A stretch of DNA of 64,000 nt from Sulfurovum sp. (GCA_026990595.1 JALXCZ010000048.1:42293-106292), one strand, 5' to 3'; positions 1 through 9,880 are shown, counted from the first letter of the stretch. Numbers and translations are program-made. Notes: generated by a model not told the origin, from the sequence alone.

Positions 1-1
1 A

Positions 2-2158
2 CTCATGGATGAAGGCAATGAATTTGCAAAACAGGTTATTGAATCTTGGGCAAATGCTGAATGGTTTACCAATAAACCGGCACTTGAAAAAGAGATCACT
101 CTGACTGTCTATAAGGTACCGGGTGAAACCAATACAGATGACCTCTCTCCTGCATCTGAAGCATTTACAAGAGCAGATATTCCATTGCATGCAAACTCTT
201 TTCTTGTTGCAAGAATGGATAAACCGCTTGAGACTATGGCCGAACTTAAGAAAAAAGGACACCCTCTGGCATACGTTGGTGATGTCGTAGGTACAGGATC
301 ATCAAGAAAATCAGGGATCAACTCCGTACAGTGGCACATGGGTAGAGATATTCCGGGTATTCCGGGTAAAAGAACAGGAGGTGTGGTTATCGGTGATATT
401 ATAGCTCCGATCTTCTTTAATACAGCAGAAGACAGTGGATGTCTTCCTATTCAAGCACCCGTAGCTAAACTTGAAACAGGTGATGTGATCACTGTTAAAC
501 CTTATGATGGTGTGATTGAAAAGAACGGAGAAGTGGTTTCAGAGTTTACATTGGAGCCAAACACACTGACAGATGAGATGAGAGCAGGGGGACGTATTCC
601 TCTTATTATTGGTAAAGGTTTAACAGCCAAAGCAAGAGAAGCCTTAGGGCTTGGTGCTTCAGATGCCTTCTTGACACCTACACAACCTGCAGATAATGGT
701 AAAGGGTATACACTTGCTCAAAAAATGGTAGGTAAAGCCTGTGGTATTGAAGGTGTAAAACCGGGTGTTTACTGTGAGCCTGTATGTACAACAGTTGGTT
801 CTCAGGATACCACAGGTGCAATGACAAGAGATGAAGTGAAAGAACTTGCGGCATTGAACTTTGGCGCTGATTTTGTGCTTCAGTCATTCTGTCACACGGC
901 AGCCTATCCGAAACCTGCCGATATTGTTCTTCAGCATACACTTCCCAAATTCTGGACAGAGAGAAAAGGTTTTGTATTAAGACCCGGTGATGGAGTTATT
1001 CACTCATGGTTGAACAGGATGTGTCTTCCTGATACTGTTGGTACAGGTGGAGATTCACACACAAGGTTCCCTATTGGTATTTCATTCCCTGCCGGCTCAG
1101 GACTCGTTGCATTTGCCGGTGTCACAGGTATGATGCCTCTGACTATGCCTGAGTCTGTCCTTGTGAGATTCAAAGGTACAATGCAACCGGGTATTACACT
1201 TAGAGATATGGTCAATGCTATTCCTCACCAAGCGATCAAAGAAGGTCTTTTAACGGTTGAAAAAGCTGGTAAGAAAAACATCTTTGCAGGACGTGTACTT
1301 GAAATTGAAGGTCTTGAAGATCTTAAGTGTGAGCAGGCATTTGAACTTTCTGATGCATCAGCTGAGCGAAGTGCAGCCGCGTGTACAGTGAGGCTTAACA
1401 AAGAGCCTATCATTGAATATTTGAAATCTAACATTGTACTCATCGAAGAGCTTATCGCCCAGGGGTACGAAGACAAAGCAACACTTCAAAGACGCGCCGA
1501 TAAAATGAAAGCATGGATCGCAAACCCGGAACTGCTTGAAGCAGACAAAGATGCTGAGTATGCGGCAGTAATTGAAATCGATATGGATCAGATCAAAGAG
1601 CCTATCTTGGCTTGTCCAAATGATCCGGATGATGTAAAAACACTTACCGAGATCCATGAAGCAGGACTTAGAACTGAAATCGATGAAGTATTTGTTGGTT
1701 CTTGTATGACGAACATCGGTCTCTTTAGAGCATTAGGTGAAGTACTTAGAGGTGAAGGTAAAGTGCCTACGAAACTATGGGTATGTCCTCCAACCAAAAT
1801 GGATGAGAAAACACTTCAGGAAGAAGGATACTACTCAGTATTCGGTATGGCAGGTGCCAGAACAGAGATCCCTGGATGTTCACTCTGTATGGGTAACCAG
1901 GCTTCTGTGGATCAAGGGGCGTATGTATTCTCTACATCTACAAGAAACTTTGACAACAGACTTGGTAAAGACTCTCAAGTTTATCTTGGTTCTGCTGAAC
2001 TTGCAGCAGTGGTTGCACTTAAGGGTAAACTGCCGACAGCAGCTGAGTATATGGAGATCGTTCCAAATAAGATCAAACCAGAAATGACAGATGATGTTTA
2101 CAGATATTTAAGTTTCAACAAGGTTTCCAAAGAAGATCTTGAAGCGATGGTAGAATAG
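2..2158 (+). CDS. acnB: aconitate hydratase B (bifunctional aconitase/2-methylisocitrate dehydratase), 5' end outside window
   Basis: This enzyme interconverts citrate and isocitrate in the cytoplasmic (oxidative or reductive) TCA cycle. About 718 C-terminal residues are present; AcnB proteins are usually about 860 long, so roughly 140 N-terminal residues lie before the window and the ATG at base 5 is internal. The sequence follows the AcnB order, with the swivel domain before the catalytic domains. The [4Fe-4S] ligands are visible as GSCMTNIG and, later, GCSLCMGN. A substrate-site stretch GGDSHTRFP is intact. A hairpin follows the stop. Identification is secure. Confidence 0.97.
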   Translation, partial: LMDEGNEFAKQVIESWANAEWFTNKPALEKEITLTVYKVPGETNTDDLSPASEAFTRADIPLHANSFLVARMDKPLETMAELKKKGHPLAYVGDVVGTGSSRKSGINSVQWHMGRDIPGIPGKRTGGVVIGDIIAPIFFNTAEDSGCLPIQAPVAKLETGDVITVKPYDGVIEKNGEVVSEFTLEPNTLTDEMRAGGRIPLIIGKGLTAKAREALGLGASDAFLTPTQPADNGKGYTLAQKMVGKACGIEGVKPGVYCEPVCTTVGSQDTTGAMTRDEVKELAALNFGADFVLQSFCHTAAYPKPADIVLQHTLPKFWTERKGFVLRPGDGVIHSWLNRMCLPDTVGTGGDSHTRFPIGISFPAGSGLVAFAGVTGMMPLTMPESVLVRFKGTMQPGITLRDMVNAIPHQAIKEGLLTVEKAGKKNIFAGRVLEIEGLEDLKCEQAFELSDASAERSAAACTVRLNKEPIIEYLKSNIVLIEELIAQGYEDKATLQRRADKMKAWIANPELLEADKDAEYAAVIEIDMDQIKEPILACPNDPDDVKTLTEIHEAGLRTEIDEVFVGSCMTNIGLFRALGEVLRGEGKVPTKLWVCPPTKMDEKTLQEEGYYSVFGMAGARTEIPGCSLCMGNQASVDQGAYVFSTSTRNFDNRLGKDSQVYLGSAELAAVVALKGKLPTAAEYMEIVPNKIKPEMTDDVYRYLSFNKVSKEDLEAMVE

Positions 2159-2176
2159 AATATTCTACTTTGGTTT

Positions 2177-2193
2177 GGCAGATTTTTTCTGCC
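2177..2193. terminator. hairpin between acnB and ybgC
   Basis: A perfect 6-bp stem (GGCAGA / TCTGCC) encloses a T5 loop, 18 bases after the acnB stop, and is followed by a T-rich stretch. It lies between convergent genes and could terminate acnB. The U-tract is offset by six bases, so it is not an ideal intrinsic terminator. Confidence 0.5.
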
Positions 2194-2202
2194 GGACTAT
2201 TT

Positions 2203-2574
2203 TTAAAATTCAGAAAAAACTTCTTTAAAACGCTCAGTTATACGACAAGGTTTCCCTTCTTCAATATAGACAAGGACAACTTCCATAGAAAAAATTTTCT
2301 TTTCATTTTTAAATATTTCCTGTAGTAATACTATAGAACTGTTTTTCAATGTGAGTATTTTGGTTGTAACCTCCAACATATCACCCAATGTTGAAGTAGC
2401 TAGAAAACTGGCTTTTATGTCACGTACTACAAATCCATGATGACTGCCGGTACCCGGCATCATACCTCGTTTAAAAAAAATTTCAGAACGTGCACGTTCA
2501 CAGTACTTAATGTAGTTTGTATGATAAACAATACCACCTGCATCTGTATCTTCATAATAGACTCGGATTTCCAT
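2203..2574 (-). CDS. ybgC: YbgC/4HBT family acyl-CoA thioesterase
   Basis: A 123-residue single hotdog-fold protein. The N-terminal signature YYEDTDAGGIVYHTNY carries the Asp and His expected of the 4-hydroxybenzoyl-CoA thioesterase/YbgC active site, and the length is typical. YbgC enzymes hydrolyse short or medium acyl-CoA or act on acyl-ACP in phospholipid metabolism, and often sit with tol-pal genes. No tol-pal genes adjoin it here; it converges on acnB and is divergent from the GGDEF-EAL gene. The exact substrate cannot be read from sequence. Confidence 0.9.
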   Translation of the reverse strand: MEIRVYYEDTDAGGIVYHTNYIKYCERARSEIFFKRGMMPGTGSHHGFVVRDIKASFLATSTLGDMLEVTTKILTLKNSSIVLLQEIFKNEKKIFSMEVVLVYIEEGKPCRITERFKEVFSEF

Positions 2575-2670
2575 TTGCCGTCCTTTTTTTAGTGATCAGA
2601 TATTATATCAGTTTATGATAATGGTAGCTTTTGACATTTTTTTGACATTTTTTAACTACAATTGTTTATC

Positions 2671-4581
2671 ATGAATGAAAAAAGATTTTATAATTTTTTA
2701 GAAAAACAAATACTATTATTGATAGGATGGTCCCTGCTGACAGGCTTTGGATTTACTGTACTAAGTATGATATATAATGTTGCAAAGCCTGCACTTATAT
2801 GGTATGGTTTTATTGTCTTGACCTCTATTTGGGGATGGAGTCTCTATCGACGATTCAAATATACACGTATTGAAATTGATCAATTGGAAAGTTGGTATCA
2901 GCAGGTTCGATTGTTCATCTATGTCATATTTGGACTATGGACGATCCTTTTTATTCTCTATGCAGAAGAGACAACAAACAATCTTCATTATGTTGTCGTC
3001 TTTATACAGGTAGGCGCATCGGTGATTGCCGCAACATTTCTTTTCTCAGATAAGAAGATATTTGTACCGATTTTACTGATACTGATGTATCCTCTGGTTG
3101 TGTATTTTGCTATGATACAGGAAGCCTACGGATACTTCCTCGCAATATATTCGGTAATATTCCTGGGATTATTGCTTCATACTTCAAACAACAGTTATCG
3201 TCTTATGCAGCAAATTTATCATCAGGCACAGCATGATCCTTTAACAGGTCTGTTTAATCGCCGTTATTTTTCAGATTATTTGGAGCAAATGCTGGATTCA
3301 ATCATCTCTTCTAAAAAATTTGCATATATCCTACTGATAGACCTTGATTATTTTAAAACGATCAATGATTCTCTGGGACATGAAATTGGTGATAAATTAT
3401 TGATAGAAGTTGCAACACGAATAGAGAAATTTTGTGAAGATACGCATCTTATTGCACGTATAGGCGGTGATGAATTCATGATGGCAAGTTATGAGTTTGA
3501 TGATCTTGCCGATTGCATGAAAAAGGCAGATGTCTTTTCAAAAAAACTGTTGGTGGCGATCAAAGATACCTACATTGTTGATCATCACCATTTACACATA
3601 AGTGCCAGTATAGGGATCAAGCAGATAGGGGATAAATATCTAAAAGCAAATCAGGTCATTAAAGAAGCTGATATTGCCATGTATGAAGTCAAGGCACAAG
3701 GTCGTGACGGGATCATAGATTTTAATGAAATATTGGCTAAAAAGGTTGATAATGATCTTGAAGTAGAAAGAAGACTCTATTTTGCGTTAAAAAGCAATGA
3801 GATAGAACTTCATTACCAACCTCAGGTAGATCAGGATCAGAAGATCATAGGGTGTGAAGTACTGGCGCGTTGGAATAATTCTGAATTAGGACTCATTAAC
3901 CCTTCGGAATTTATAATGATCGCTGAAAAAACCGGTCTGATCATTGATCTGGGGAATTATATTCTTTCAGAAGCATTTAAAACACTTAAAAAATGGGAGA
4001 AAAACTGCTTGGAGTTAGAACAGTTTTCGATCAACATCAGTGTCAGACAGTTTCTACACAGCTCTTTTGTCTATCAGGTAGAACACTTGTGTAATATATA
4101 TTTGAATGAGAATGCACGTAAAAAACTGCTTTTTGAAGTCACTGAAACACTTTTGGCAGAAGATATTAATAAGATCGTTTCAATCATTAATGAACTTAAA
4201 CGTTTGGGTATCTCTATTTCCATGGATGATTTCGGTACAGGATATTCATCCTTGAATTTTTTACGGGAAATACCTATTGATGAGTTAAAAATTGACCGTG
4301 CCTTTGTAAGTCGTTTAGGTGAAAGTGACTCTGATAAAATGATGGTTTCTACTATTATTTCACTGGCAAATATATATGACCTGAGTATTGTTGCGGAGGG
4401 TGTAGAAACCGGGGAACAATTTAGATTCCTCCTGGAACAAGGCTGTGGTATTTTCCAAGGATTTTATTTTTCTAAACCATTGGGAGAAGAGGATTTTGAG
4501 ATATATATGCAGAGACAAAATGCTATAGCAAAGCGTATACCTTTAAAGAAAACATCATCAAACTATATTCAGGCATCCTAA
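2671..4581 (+). CDS. membrane GGDEF-EAL cyclic-di-GMP protein
   Basis: A 636-residue inner-membrane protein with about five or six N-terminal transmembrane helices (residues ~15-190), then GGDEF and EAL domains. The GGDEF motif is intact (ARIGGDEF, residues ~263-269). The inhibitory RxxD site normally just upstream is absent. The EAL domain keeps the ExLxR signature (EVLAR, ~396), DDFGTG (~519) and AEGVET, so both synthesis and breakdown of c-di-GMP are possible; which activity dominates is unknown. I chose the ATG at 2671; an in-frame TTG at 2662 is an alternative. No clear Shine-Dalgarno is visible. It is monocistronic, followed by a repeat element. Confidence 0.9.
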   Translation: MNEKRFYNFLEKQILLLIGWSLLTGFGFTVLSMIYNVAKPALIWYGFIVLTSIWGWSLYRRFKYTRIEIDQLESWYQQVRLFIYVIFGLWTILFILYAEETTNNLHYVVVFIQVGASVIAATFLFSDKKIFVPILLILMYPLVVYFAMIQEAYGYFLAIYSVIFLGLLLHTSNNSYRLMQQIYHQAQHDPLTGLFNRRYFSDYLEQMLDSIISSKKFAYILLIDLDYFKTINDSLGHEIGDKLLIEVATRIEKFCEDTHLIARIGGDEFMMASYEFDDLADCMKKADVFSKKLLVAIKDTYIVDHHHLHISASIGIKQIGDKYLKANQVIKEADIAMYEVKAQGRDGIIDFNEILAKKVDNDLEVERRLYFALKSNEIELHYQPQVDQDQKIIGCEVLARWNNSELGLINPSEFIMIAEKTGLIIDLGNYILSEAFKTLKKWEKNCLELEQFSINISVRQFLHSSFVYQVEHLCNIYLNENARKKLLFEVTETLLAEDINKIVSIINELKRLGISISMDDFGTGYSSLNFLREIPIDELKIDRAFVSRLGESDSDKMMVSTIISLANIYDLSIVAEGVETGEQFRFLLEQGCGIFQGFYFSKPLGEEDFEIYMQRQNAIAKRIPLKKTSSNYIQAS

Positions 4582-4633
4582 AAAATAAAATCTTTTTATT
4601 CTCTTGAAATATTTGTATAATATCTATAGAACT

Positions 4634-4750
4634 CTCTGAACAACCTAGGTGTTCACAACATCTCCAGCTTTTGTCTAGGCTAGGACTTGTAAATTTCTTA
4701 CACAATATTACATTTGCAAAACCCATTGTGAATGTCTAGGTTATTTAGAG
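4634..4750. repeat. MITE-like element with terminal inverted repeats
   Basis: Two imperfect inverted arms (4634-4663 and about 4721-4750; 21 of 30 positions pair, with mostly transition differences) enclose about 57 bases with no ORF. The shared core is CCTAGGTTATTCAGAG-like. The same core recurs at 45622-45680, matching 26 of 30 positions of the left arm. The element lies in an intergenic gap, as expected of a small non-autonomous mobile or palindromic repeat. No transposase with matching ends is in the window. Confidence 0.6.
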
Positions 4751-4779
4751 GGGGGTATATAATAATAAAGGAGTCATCA

Positions 4780-5364
4780 ATGAATAATAAAATAAAAGAG
4801 ATGATAGAAGAGATAGAAGAGAAAAAACAAAAATTAAGAGAGGAGATCGAAAAGCAGGAAAAACATATTGATTTTGAGATCAAGAACGGTTATGTAATAT
4901 TTGAAAAGGATGTTTTGGCCAGACAAAGAAAAAATATGAAAAATCTTTTGGTCTGGTTTAGTGAGATTCCTCTTCTCCATCTACTTAGTGCACCTATTGT
5001 TTATGCAATGATCATCCCTGCACTTTTTTTAGATGGTATGCTTTTTGTTTATAAACAGGTTGTATCGAGAGTTTTCAAATTTGAATTTGCCAAACGGAGT
5101 GATTATGTTGTGTTTGACCGTCAGTATCTCGGATATCTGAATATCATTGAAAAACTCAATTGTATGTATTGCTCCTATTTTAACGGATTAATGTGCTATG
5201 CATCTATGATCGCCAGCAGAACCGAACTTTATTTCTGTCCTATAAAGCATGCAAAAAAAGTAGCATATAAACATGCGTTTTATGATGAGTATCTTTTATA
5301 TGGGGATGGAGACGAATACCAGAAAAAACTGAAAGAATTGAGAAAAAACAGAGAACAGAGATAG
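4780..5364 (+). CDS. conserved protein with hydrophobic segment and Cys motif, function unknown
   Basis: This 194-residue protein starts at the ATG at 4780, placed by a good ribosome site (AAAGGAGT, 4767-4774); an upstream in-frame extension has no such site. Residues 1-35 form a highly charged helix, probably coiled coil. A hydrophobic stretch at ~60-85 may be membrane-embedded. The C-terminal part has CMYCSYFNG and YFCPIKHA, a Cys-rich signature I recall from uncharacterised proteins in many proteobacteria; the cysteines could bind metal. It stands alone, downstream of the MITE-like repeat. No function is proposed. Confidence 0.8.
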   Translation: MNNKIKEMIEEIEEKKQKLREEIEKQEKHIDFEIKNGYVIFEKDVLARQRKNMKNLLVWFSEIPLLHLLSAPIVYAMIIPALFLDGMLFVYKQVVSRVFKFEFAKRSDYVVFDRQYLGYLNIIEKLNCMYCSYFNGLMCYASMIASRTELYFCPIKHAKKVAYKHAFYDEYLLYGDGDEYQKKLKELRKNREQR

Positions 5365-5456
5365 TATTTTATCCATTTGACTTTTTTATTGTTATGTGAT
5401 ATTATGAAAGAAAGTTGAGTTACTTTGCATAAGGGTTATTCAAAGAAGGAGTCATA

Positions 5457-6467
5457 ATGACTTATCATGAAACGATGAAATACTATAAAAAAGTTGAAGA
5501 TAAAGAGAAGATTACCTGTCTTTTATGTCGGCATTATTGTCAGATGAAAGAAGGGCAGGTAGGTATATGCGGTGTCAATAAAAATGAGAATGGTGCACTT
5601 AAAAATCTTGTGTATGGTCATCCTATTGCATTGAATGTTGATCCTGTAGAGAAGAAACCGCTTTATCATCTACTGCCGGGCAGCAAGGCACTCTCCTTTG
5701 GAACGGTGGGGTGTAATTTTAAATGTCCTTTTTGCCAGAACTGGGATATCTCCCAAGAGACAAAGGTTAATAAGCAGATAGAAGTAACTCCTCAACAGAT
5801 GGTAAATATGGCATTTGAACATGGGTGTCAGTCTATTGCCTATACCTATAATGAGCCGACCATCTTTTATCCGTATGCAAAAGATATCGGGGTGATCGCC
5901 AGAGAGAAAGGACTCAAAAACATTTTTGTCAGTAATGGTTTTGAAACTCCTGAGATCATCAAAGATATGCCAAGCTGGTTGGATGCTGCCAATATTGACC
6001 TTAAAAGCTGGGATGATGACTACTATAAAAAAGTCCTAAAAGGTGGACTTGAAGCAGTCAAAAATACACTCAGAAGAATGGTAGCTGAAGGGATCTGGGT
6101 TGAAGTAACGACACTTCTCATCGAAGGTGAGAATGATAGTAATAAAGACCTGACAGAAATGGCAGAGTTCATTGCCAATGATCTTGGCAGACATGTGCCC
6201 TGGCATCTAAGTGCTTTTCATCCTGATTATAAAATGCAGGATCATGAATTTACAGGGATCGATACCCTTAAAAGAGCCAGTGATATCGGTAAGAAAGCAG
6301 GACTTTACTACGTCTATATGGGAAATGTTCCTGTACATGGAGATACCTTTTGTCCTGAATGCGGAGAGCTGCTGATCGACCGTACCGGTTATTCTGTGAC
6401 AGTTAATAAACTGGAAGATGGGCATTGTCCAAAATGTAAAAGAATGATTGAAGGAATTTGGTCATGA
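5457..6467 (+). CDS. amrS: AmmeMemoRadiSam system radical SAM enzyme
   Basis: A 336-residue radical SAM protein. The cluster motif CNFKCPFC (CxxxCxxC) is near residue 88. Ahead of it is a Cys-rich N-terminal stretch (CLLCRHYC ... GICG), and the C-terminus has a rubredoxin-like pair CPEC / CPKC. This arrangement is that of the PflA-like radical SAM member of the AmmeMemoRadiSam set, whose substrate is not established. The start is supported by AAGAAGGAG ahead of the ATG. Its stop overlaps the start of the Memo gene (ATGA), so the two are translationally coupled. Confidence 0.92.
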   Translation: MTYHETMKYYKKVEDKEKITCLLCRHYCQMKEGQVGICGVNKNENGALKNLVYGHPIALNVDPVEKKPLYHLLPGSKALSFGTVGCNFKCPFCQNWDISQETKVNKQIEVTPQQMVNMAFEHGCQSIAYTYNEPTIFYPYAKDIGVIAREKGLKNIFVSNGFETPEIIKDMPSWLDAANIDLKSWDDDYYKKVLKGGLEAVKNTLRRMVAEGIWVEVTTLLIEGENDSNKDLTEMAEFIANDLGRHVPWHLSAFHPDYKMQDHEFTGIDTLKRASDIGKKAGLYYVYMGNVPVHGDTFCPECGELLIDRTGYSVTVNKLEDGHCPKCKRMIEGIWS

Positions 6468-7267
6468 GTACAAGAGAAACGGCGGTAGCCGGACAGTTCT
6501 ATCCGTCTGATGCTAATGAAATAAAAGCAATGCTAGAACATTATAATCAAATATTAGAGGAACATTTGCAGGATGAAGCTATACTCCATCTTAGACCAAG
6601 AGCTGTCATCGTGCCTCATGCAGGGTATGTTTATTCGGCTTTTACTGCAAATGTTGCGATGAGGCTGTTGAAAAACAGCCATGCAAAATGTGTAGTGGTC
6701 ATAGGACCCAGCCATAAGGTTTACCTAAAGGGTACAAGTGTTTCAGACTATGACAGCTATGCAACGCCTTTAGGAACTTTGCCTATAAACAGATCTTTGC
6801 TAACAGAGCTTAAAGAAAAATTTGGACTAACATTCATACCTGAGGCACATCATGAGCACAGTACCGAAGTACAGATGCCGTTTATTAAAAAGTATGAGGA
6901 AGATGCTTCTATTGTAGAGATGGTCTATGGAGATGAAAGCCCTCAAAGATTGGCAAATATCATAGAGCACCTGTTGTATGATCCTGATACCGTAGTGGTG
7001 ATCAGTACCGATTTGAGTCATTACCACAGTATTGAAAAGGCAAACAGATTGGACAGTATTTGTCTGGATGCAGTAAAGAATCTTGATGCTTCAGAGTTGC
7101 ATCAGGGGTGTGAAGCCTGCGGTAAAATAGGTGTAGAAGCGATGCTGATCGCAGCGAAAAAAAGAGGATTGAAGTCTATACTTCTTGACTACCGTACGAG
7201 TGCAGATACCAGTGGAGACAAGTCCCAGGTAGTTGGCTACATGAGTGCAGCATTTATTGGGAATTGA
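6464..7267 (+). CDS. amrB: AmmeMemoRadiSam system protein B (Memo-like)
   Basis: A 267-residue Memo-family protein, related to the LigB/extradiol dioxygenase fold. Family landmarks include RETAVAGQFYPSD at the N-terminus, PHAGYVYS, IGPSHK, EHSTEVQMPF and STDLSHY, whose histidines could bind metal. The start is taken at the ATG overlapping the amrS stop; a TTG six bases upstream is less likely. The gene sits between amrS and pcm in one operon. The third usual partner, an AMMECR1 domain, is not fused to it and is not adjacent. Confidence 0.9.
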   Translation: MSTRETAVAGQFYPSDANEIKAMLEHYNQILEEHLQDEAILHLRPRAVIVPHAGYVYSAFTANVAMRLLKNSHAKCVVVIGPSHKVYLKGTSVSDYDSYATPLGTLPINRSLLTELKEKFGLTFIPEAHHEHSTEVQMPFIKKYEEDASIVEMVYGDESPQRLANIIEHLLYDPDTVVVISTDLSHYHSIEKANRLDSICLDAVKNLDASELHQGCEACGKIGVEAMLIAAKKRGLKSILLDYRTSADTSGDKSQVVGYMSAAFIGN

Positions 7268-7270
7268 TCC

Positions 7271-7897
7271 ATGAAAAGTATGCAAGAACTTATTGACAGC
7301 ATGATCTTAGCAGGTACGCTGCATACCCCTGCTATTATTGATGCGTTCTACAAAATAGACAGAAAGTATTTTGTGCCTGAAGCATTTTCTGAGTTTACCT
7401 ATATTGACAGACCGCTTCCCATAGGGAAGGATCAGACAATATCCCAACCTTCAACGGTAGCATTTATGCTGGAACAACTTTCCATTAAAGAGGGAGATAA
7501 GGTACTTGATATCGGTTCGGGATCGGGCTGGACAACCTCATTACTATGTGCTATTGTAGGAGAAGAGGGCAGTGTAACAGGACTCGAAAGAGTAGATGAT
7601 CTGGTAGAGCAGGGTAAAAAGAATCTTGAACAGTTCTCCTTTGCAGAGCGTTGTCATATCCAAAAGGCAAGAGAAAAGCTTGGGGTTCCAGGGCAGACAT
7701 TTGACAGGATCCTGGTCTCTGCAAGTGCTCAGGAAATACCCTATGCGCTTTTTGAACAGTTGAAAACAGGAGGTATTCTGGTGATCCCTGTACAAAATTC
7801 CATTTTTAAATTTACAAAACTTTCCAACACTAAGTTACAAAAAGAAGAGTTCCCGGGATTTGTTTTTGTACCGTTGATCACAGATTTATCTATTTAA
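7271..7897 (+). CDS. pcm: protein-L-isoaspartate O-methyltransferase
   Basis: A 208-residue SAM-dependent methyltransferase that starts repair of isoaspartyl residues in damaged proteins. The SAM-binding glycine loop LDIGSGSGWTT is near residue 80, and the family landmark TISQPSTVAFMLEQL precedes it. Length is typical (about 210). It starts three bases after the Memo gene, so it belongs to that operon; linkage of a repair enzyme with the AmmeMemoRadiSam pair is notable. Its 3' end overlaps the convergent transglycosylase gene by 8 bases. Confidence 0.94.
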   Translation: MKSMQELIDSMILAGTLHTPAIIDAFYKIDRKYFVPEAFSEFTYIDRPLPIGKDQTISQPSTVAFMLEQLSIKEGDKVLDIGSGSGWTTSLLCAIVGEEGSVTGLERVDDLVEQGKKNLEQFSFAERCHIQKAREKLGVPGQTFDRILVSASAQEIPYALFEQLKTGGILVIPVQNSIFKFTKLSNTKLQKEEFPGFVFVPLITDLSI

Positions 7898-8876
7898 GAG
7901 CCTGTGCAATGAGATAAATAGCCACACCGTAATTTGCCGAATTGTTATATCGTGTAAGCACTCTGAAGTTCTTTGTTCCAAGCCAGAGATCATCATGGGT
8001 AGCATTATGTGTTTTAACAAGATAGGCATGTTGCTGCCTGAATGGGTACAAAGGTTTGATACCGGCTTTTTTAATAGCGTGTAAAGAAAGCATATGCTTA
8101 TGGGAGGTTCGCAGCTTTTTAAAACGTTTACTGCCTTTATAAGAAGCAGGCGTGGCAGCAGCCAATCCTTTTTGCCAACCGTTTTGATGCATGAATTTGG
8201 CAATACTTCCGATGCAGTCCTCAATATCCCAGACACTTGCACCGTCTCCATCAAAATCGAAGTTGAATTTTTCTGCAATGGAAGGTACTTGCTGAACACA
8301 GCCCATGGCTCCTGCAAACGAGCCTTCGAGTTTTGTAAGAATATAGCCTTTTTCTCTGGCAAACAGAAAGAGATGTTTGAGTTCATTCTTAAAGAACTTC
8401 TGCATACGGTTGGGATGAAAAGCAAGTGTAGCGAGTGCATCAAAGATATTATAATCTCCAGTGTAGGTACCAAAGTGACTCTCTACACCCAAGAAACCAA
8501 CAATGTAGTCCTCATCGACTTTATACATACGTGCTGCCTTGTTCAGTGTTTTATAGTGCTGTTTTTTAAATACCCGTGCTTCTTTGAACGTTGTTTCATT
8601 GACCACATGCAGTTTGAACCGCTCCCAGCTTCCCACGGTGGTGTTCTTTTTGAATTTTCCGGTGTAGCGTGCCAATGTATCACGATCGAGTTTTGCCTGC
8701 TTGAATACACGTTTCAGATAGTTTCTGTCAAAGCCGTACCGTTTGTGCATCATAGCTATAAAGTGTTGTACGTTTGTTTTGGAAAGGTAGTTATAGGAGA
8801 TGGGTGGTCTGTCTTCATTTGCTGTGAGAATGAACGGTATCAGTGCAGTGAGTAAAAACAGTTTGAAAAGTTTCAA
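7890..8876 (-). CDS. mltB: MltB-like lytic murein transglycosylase
   Basis: A 328-residue exported enzyme with a signal peptide at residues ~1-18. The catalytic Glu is in GVESHFGTY. The SLT_2/MltB hallmarks AMGCVQQVPS and FNFDFDGDG follow, and the tail LTRYNNSANYGVAIYLIA fits MltB. It cleaves peptidoglycan glycan strands to 1,6-anhydro ends. No lipobox Cys is seen after the signal peptide, so it may be periplasmic rather than a lipoprotein. It lies 3 bases downstream of the CitE-like gene on the same strand. Confidence 0.92.
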   Translation of the reverse strand: MKLFKLFLLTALIPFILTANEDRPPISYNYLSKTNVQHFIAMMHKRYGFDRNYLKRVFKQAKLDRDTLARYTGKFKKNTTVGSWERFKLHVVNETTFKEARVFKKQHYKTLNKAARMYKVDEDYIVGFLGVESHFGTYTGDYNIFDALATLAFHPNRMQKFFKNELKHLFLFAREKGYILTKLEGSFAGAMGCVQQVPSIAEKFNFDFDGDGASVWDIEDCIGSIAKFMHQNGWQKGLAAATPASYKGSKRFKKLRTSHKHMLSLHAIKKAGIKPLYPFRQQHAYLVKTHNATHDDLWLGTKNFRVLTRYNNSANYGVAIYLIAQALK

Positions 8877-8879
8877 TAT

Positions 8880-9782
8880 CTATTCCTCTATATTATTTAG
8901 CATCAATAGGCTGTCCCTATAGATAGGCTCATCTATAAAACCATATTTTTTATCCATAAATCCATTGATATTCTGTTTTGCATTAGCTTCAAAAACAGCT
9001 TTGATATGCTTGGCTCTCTCTATTTCATATTTATTAATAATAAAAATGGAATTTGCTATTTCTACCTGCTTTGGACCCATACAGGCTTTACTTTCAAAAC
9101 CCATATTTCTTTCATGCTCGCACCATGCTTTGAAAGTCTCAGTATCATTGTATTCCTGGAACATAAAGCCAACAGGATGGATGCCTGCTGTTTTTGCATC
9201 CACTAAAAATTTGGAGAGAATATAGTCTATGGTAGGATTATCAAGTGTGACTATGGACTGAGGCAGATTAAAAGAGGTAAGCAGATCGAGTATACCCAAA
9301 TTGGCAGTAGTGAGTCGTTCATCGATACGAAGCTGACACAGGTTTTCAAAAGCCTCTTTTGTTTCCAGTGAGATATGCAGCTCTTTTTCTTCTGAAAGCA
9401 GGGTAAGGGCTTGTGCGATCTCAGTTTGTGATCTTACTTTGGCTATACGGATAGCATCAAAACTAAAATCATTCAAAAAAGTTATCTCCTCAGCGCCACC
9501 GTCATTGAGAGGGTTGGTACGTACGACTATAAAACTGTCTGAATATTCCATATGGGAGAGAAAAAGTGCAATATTGTGTAAAGCCTCTTTTTTACGACTT
9601 GGAGCAATAGCATCTTCGAGATTGAGTGTAATCATGTCAGCACTATTCTCATCCATGTGGTTGAGATGTTTGAGGTTGAGGGGATTGAGCATCATGTTTG
9701 AACGTCTGCGTCTGTGTGTGCAGGGGTTTTTATGTTTTTTGCCAACTGTTTTAGGTAAAGTATCCAAGGTATTGAAAATCAT
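8880..9782 (-). CDS. CitE-like HpcH/HpaI family aldolase/lyase
   Basis: A 300-residue TIM-barrel protein of the citrate lyase beta/malyl-CoA lyase superfamily. The N-terminal RRSNMMLNP and the metal/CoA-site signature TLNLEDAIAP correspond to RRS...P and LDLEDAV in CitE. FESKACMGPKQVEIAN matches the family's GF.GK..IHP.Q segment. No citrate lyase alpha or gamma subunit is nearby, so it is probably a stand-alone lyase (citramalyl-, malyl- or citryl-CoA); the substrate is unknown. The N-terminal ~20 residues are basic and unusual, and an internal Met at residue ~30 is an alternative start. Confidence 0.8.
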   Translation of the reverse strand: MIFNTLDTLPKTVGKKHKNPCTHRRRRSNMMLNPLNLKHLNHMDENSADMITLNLEDAIAPSRKKEALHNIALFLSHMEYSDSFIVVRTNPLNDGGAEEITFLNDFSFDAIRIAKVRSQTEIAQALTLLSEEKELHISLETKEAFENLCQLRIDERLTTANLGILDLLTSFNLPQSIVTLDNPTIDYILSKFLVDAKTAGIHPVGFMFQEYNDTETFKAWCEHERNMGFESKACMGPKQVEIANSIFIINKYEIERAKHIKAVFEANAKQNINGFMDKKYGFIDEPIYRDSLLMLNNIEE

Positions 9783-9880
9783 GTGTATATCATAGCAAAA
9801 TAAGCGTTAAGAGCATACAACATACTCTGTTTATCATCCATTTTCCAAGATGTGCTATGATGAAAAAAAAGGAGTTTATA

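Noticed and set aside
8094..8855. 253-codon plus-strand frame over mltB
   Set aside because: It is antisense to a gene with intact catalytic motifs and signal peptide; no ribosome site or recognisable domain.
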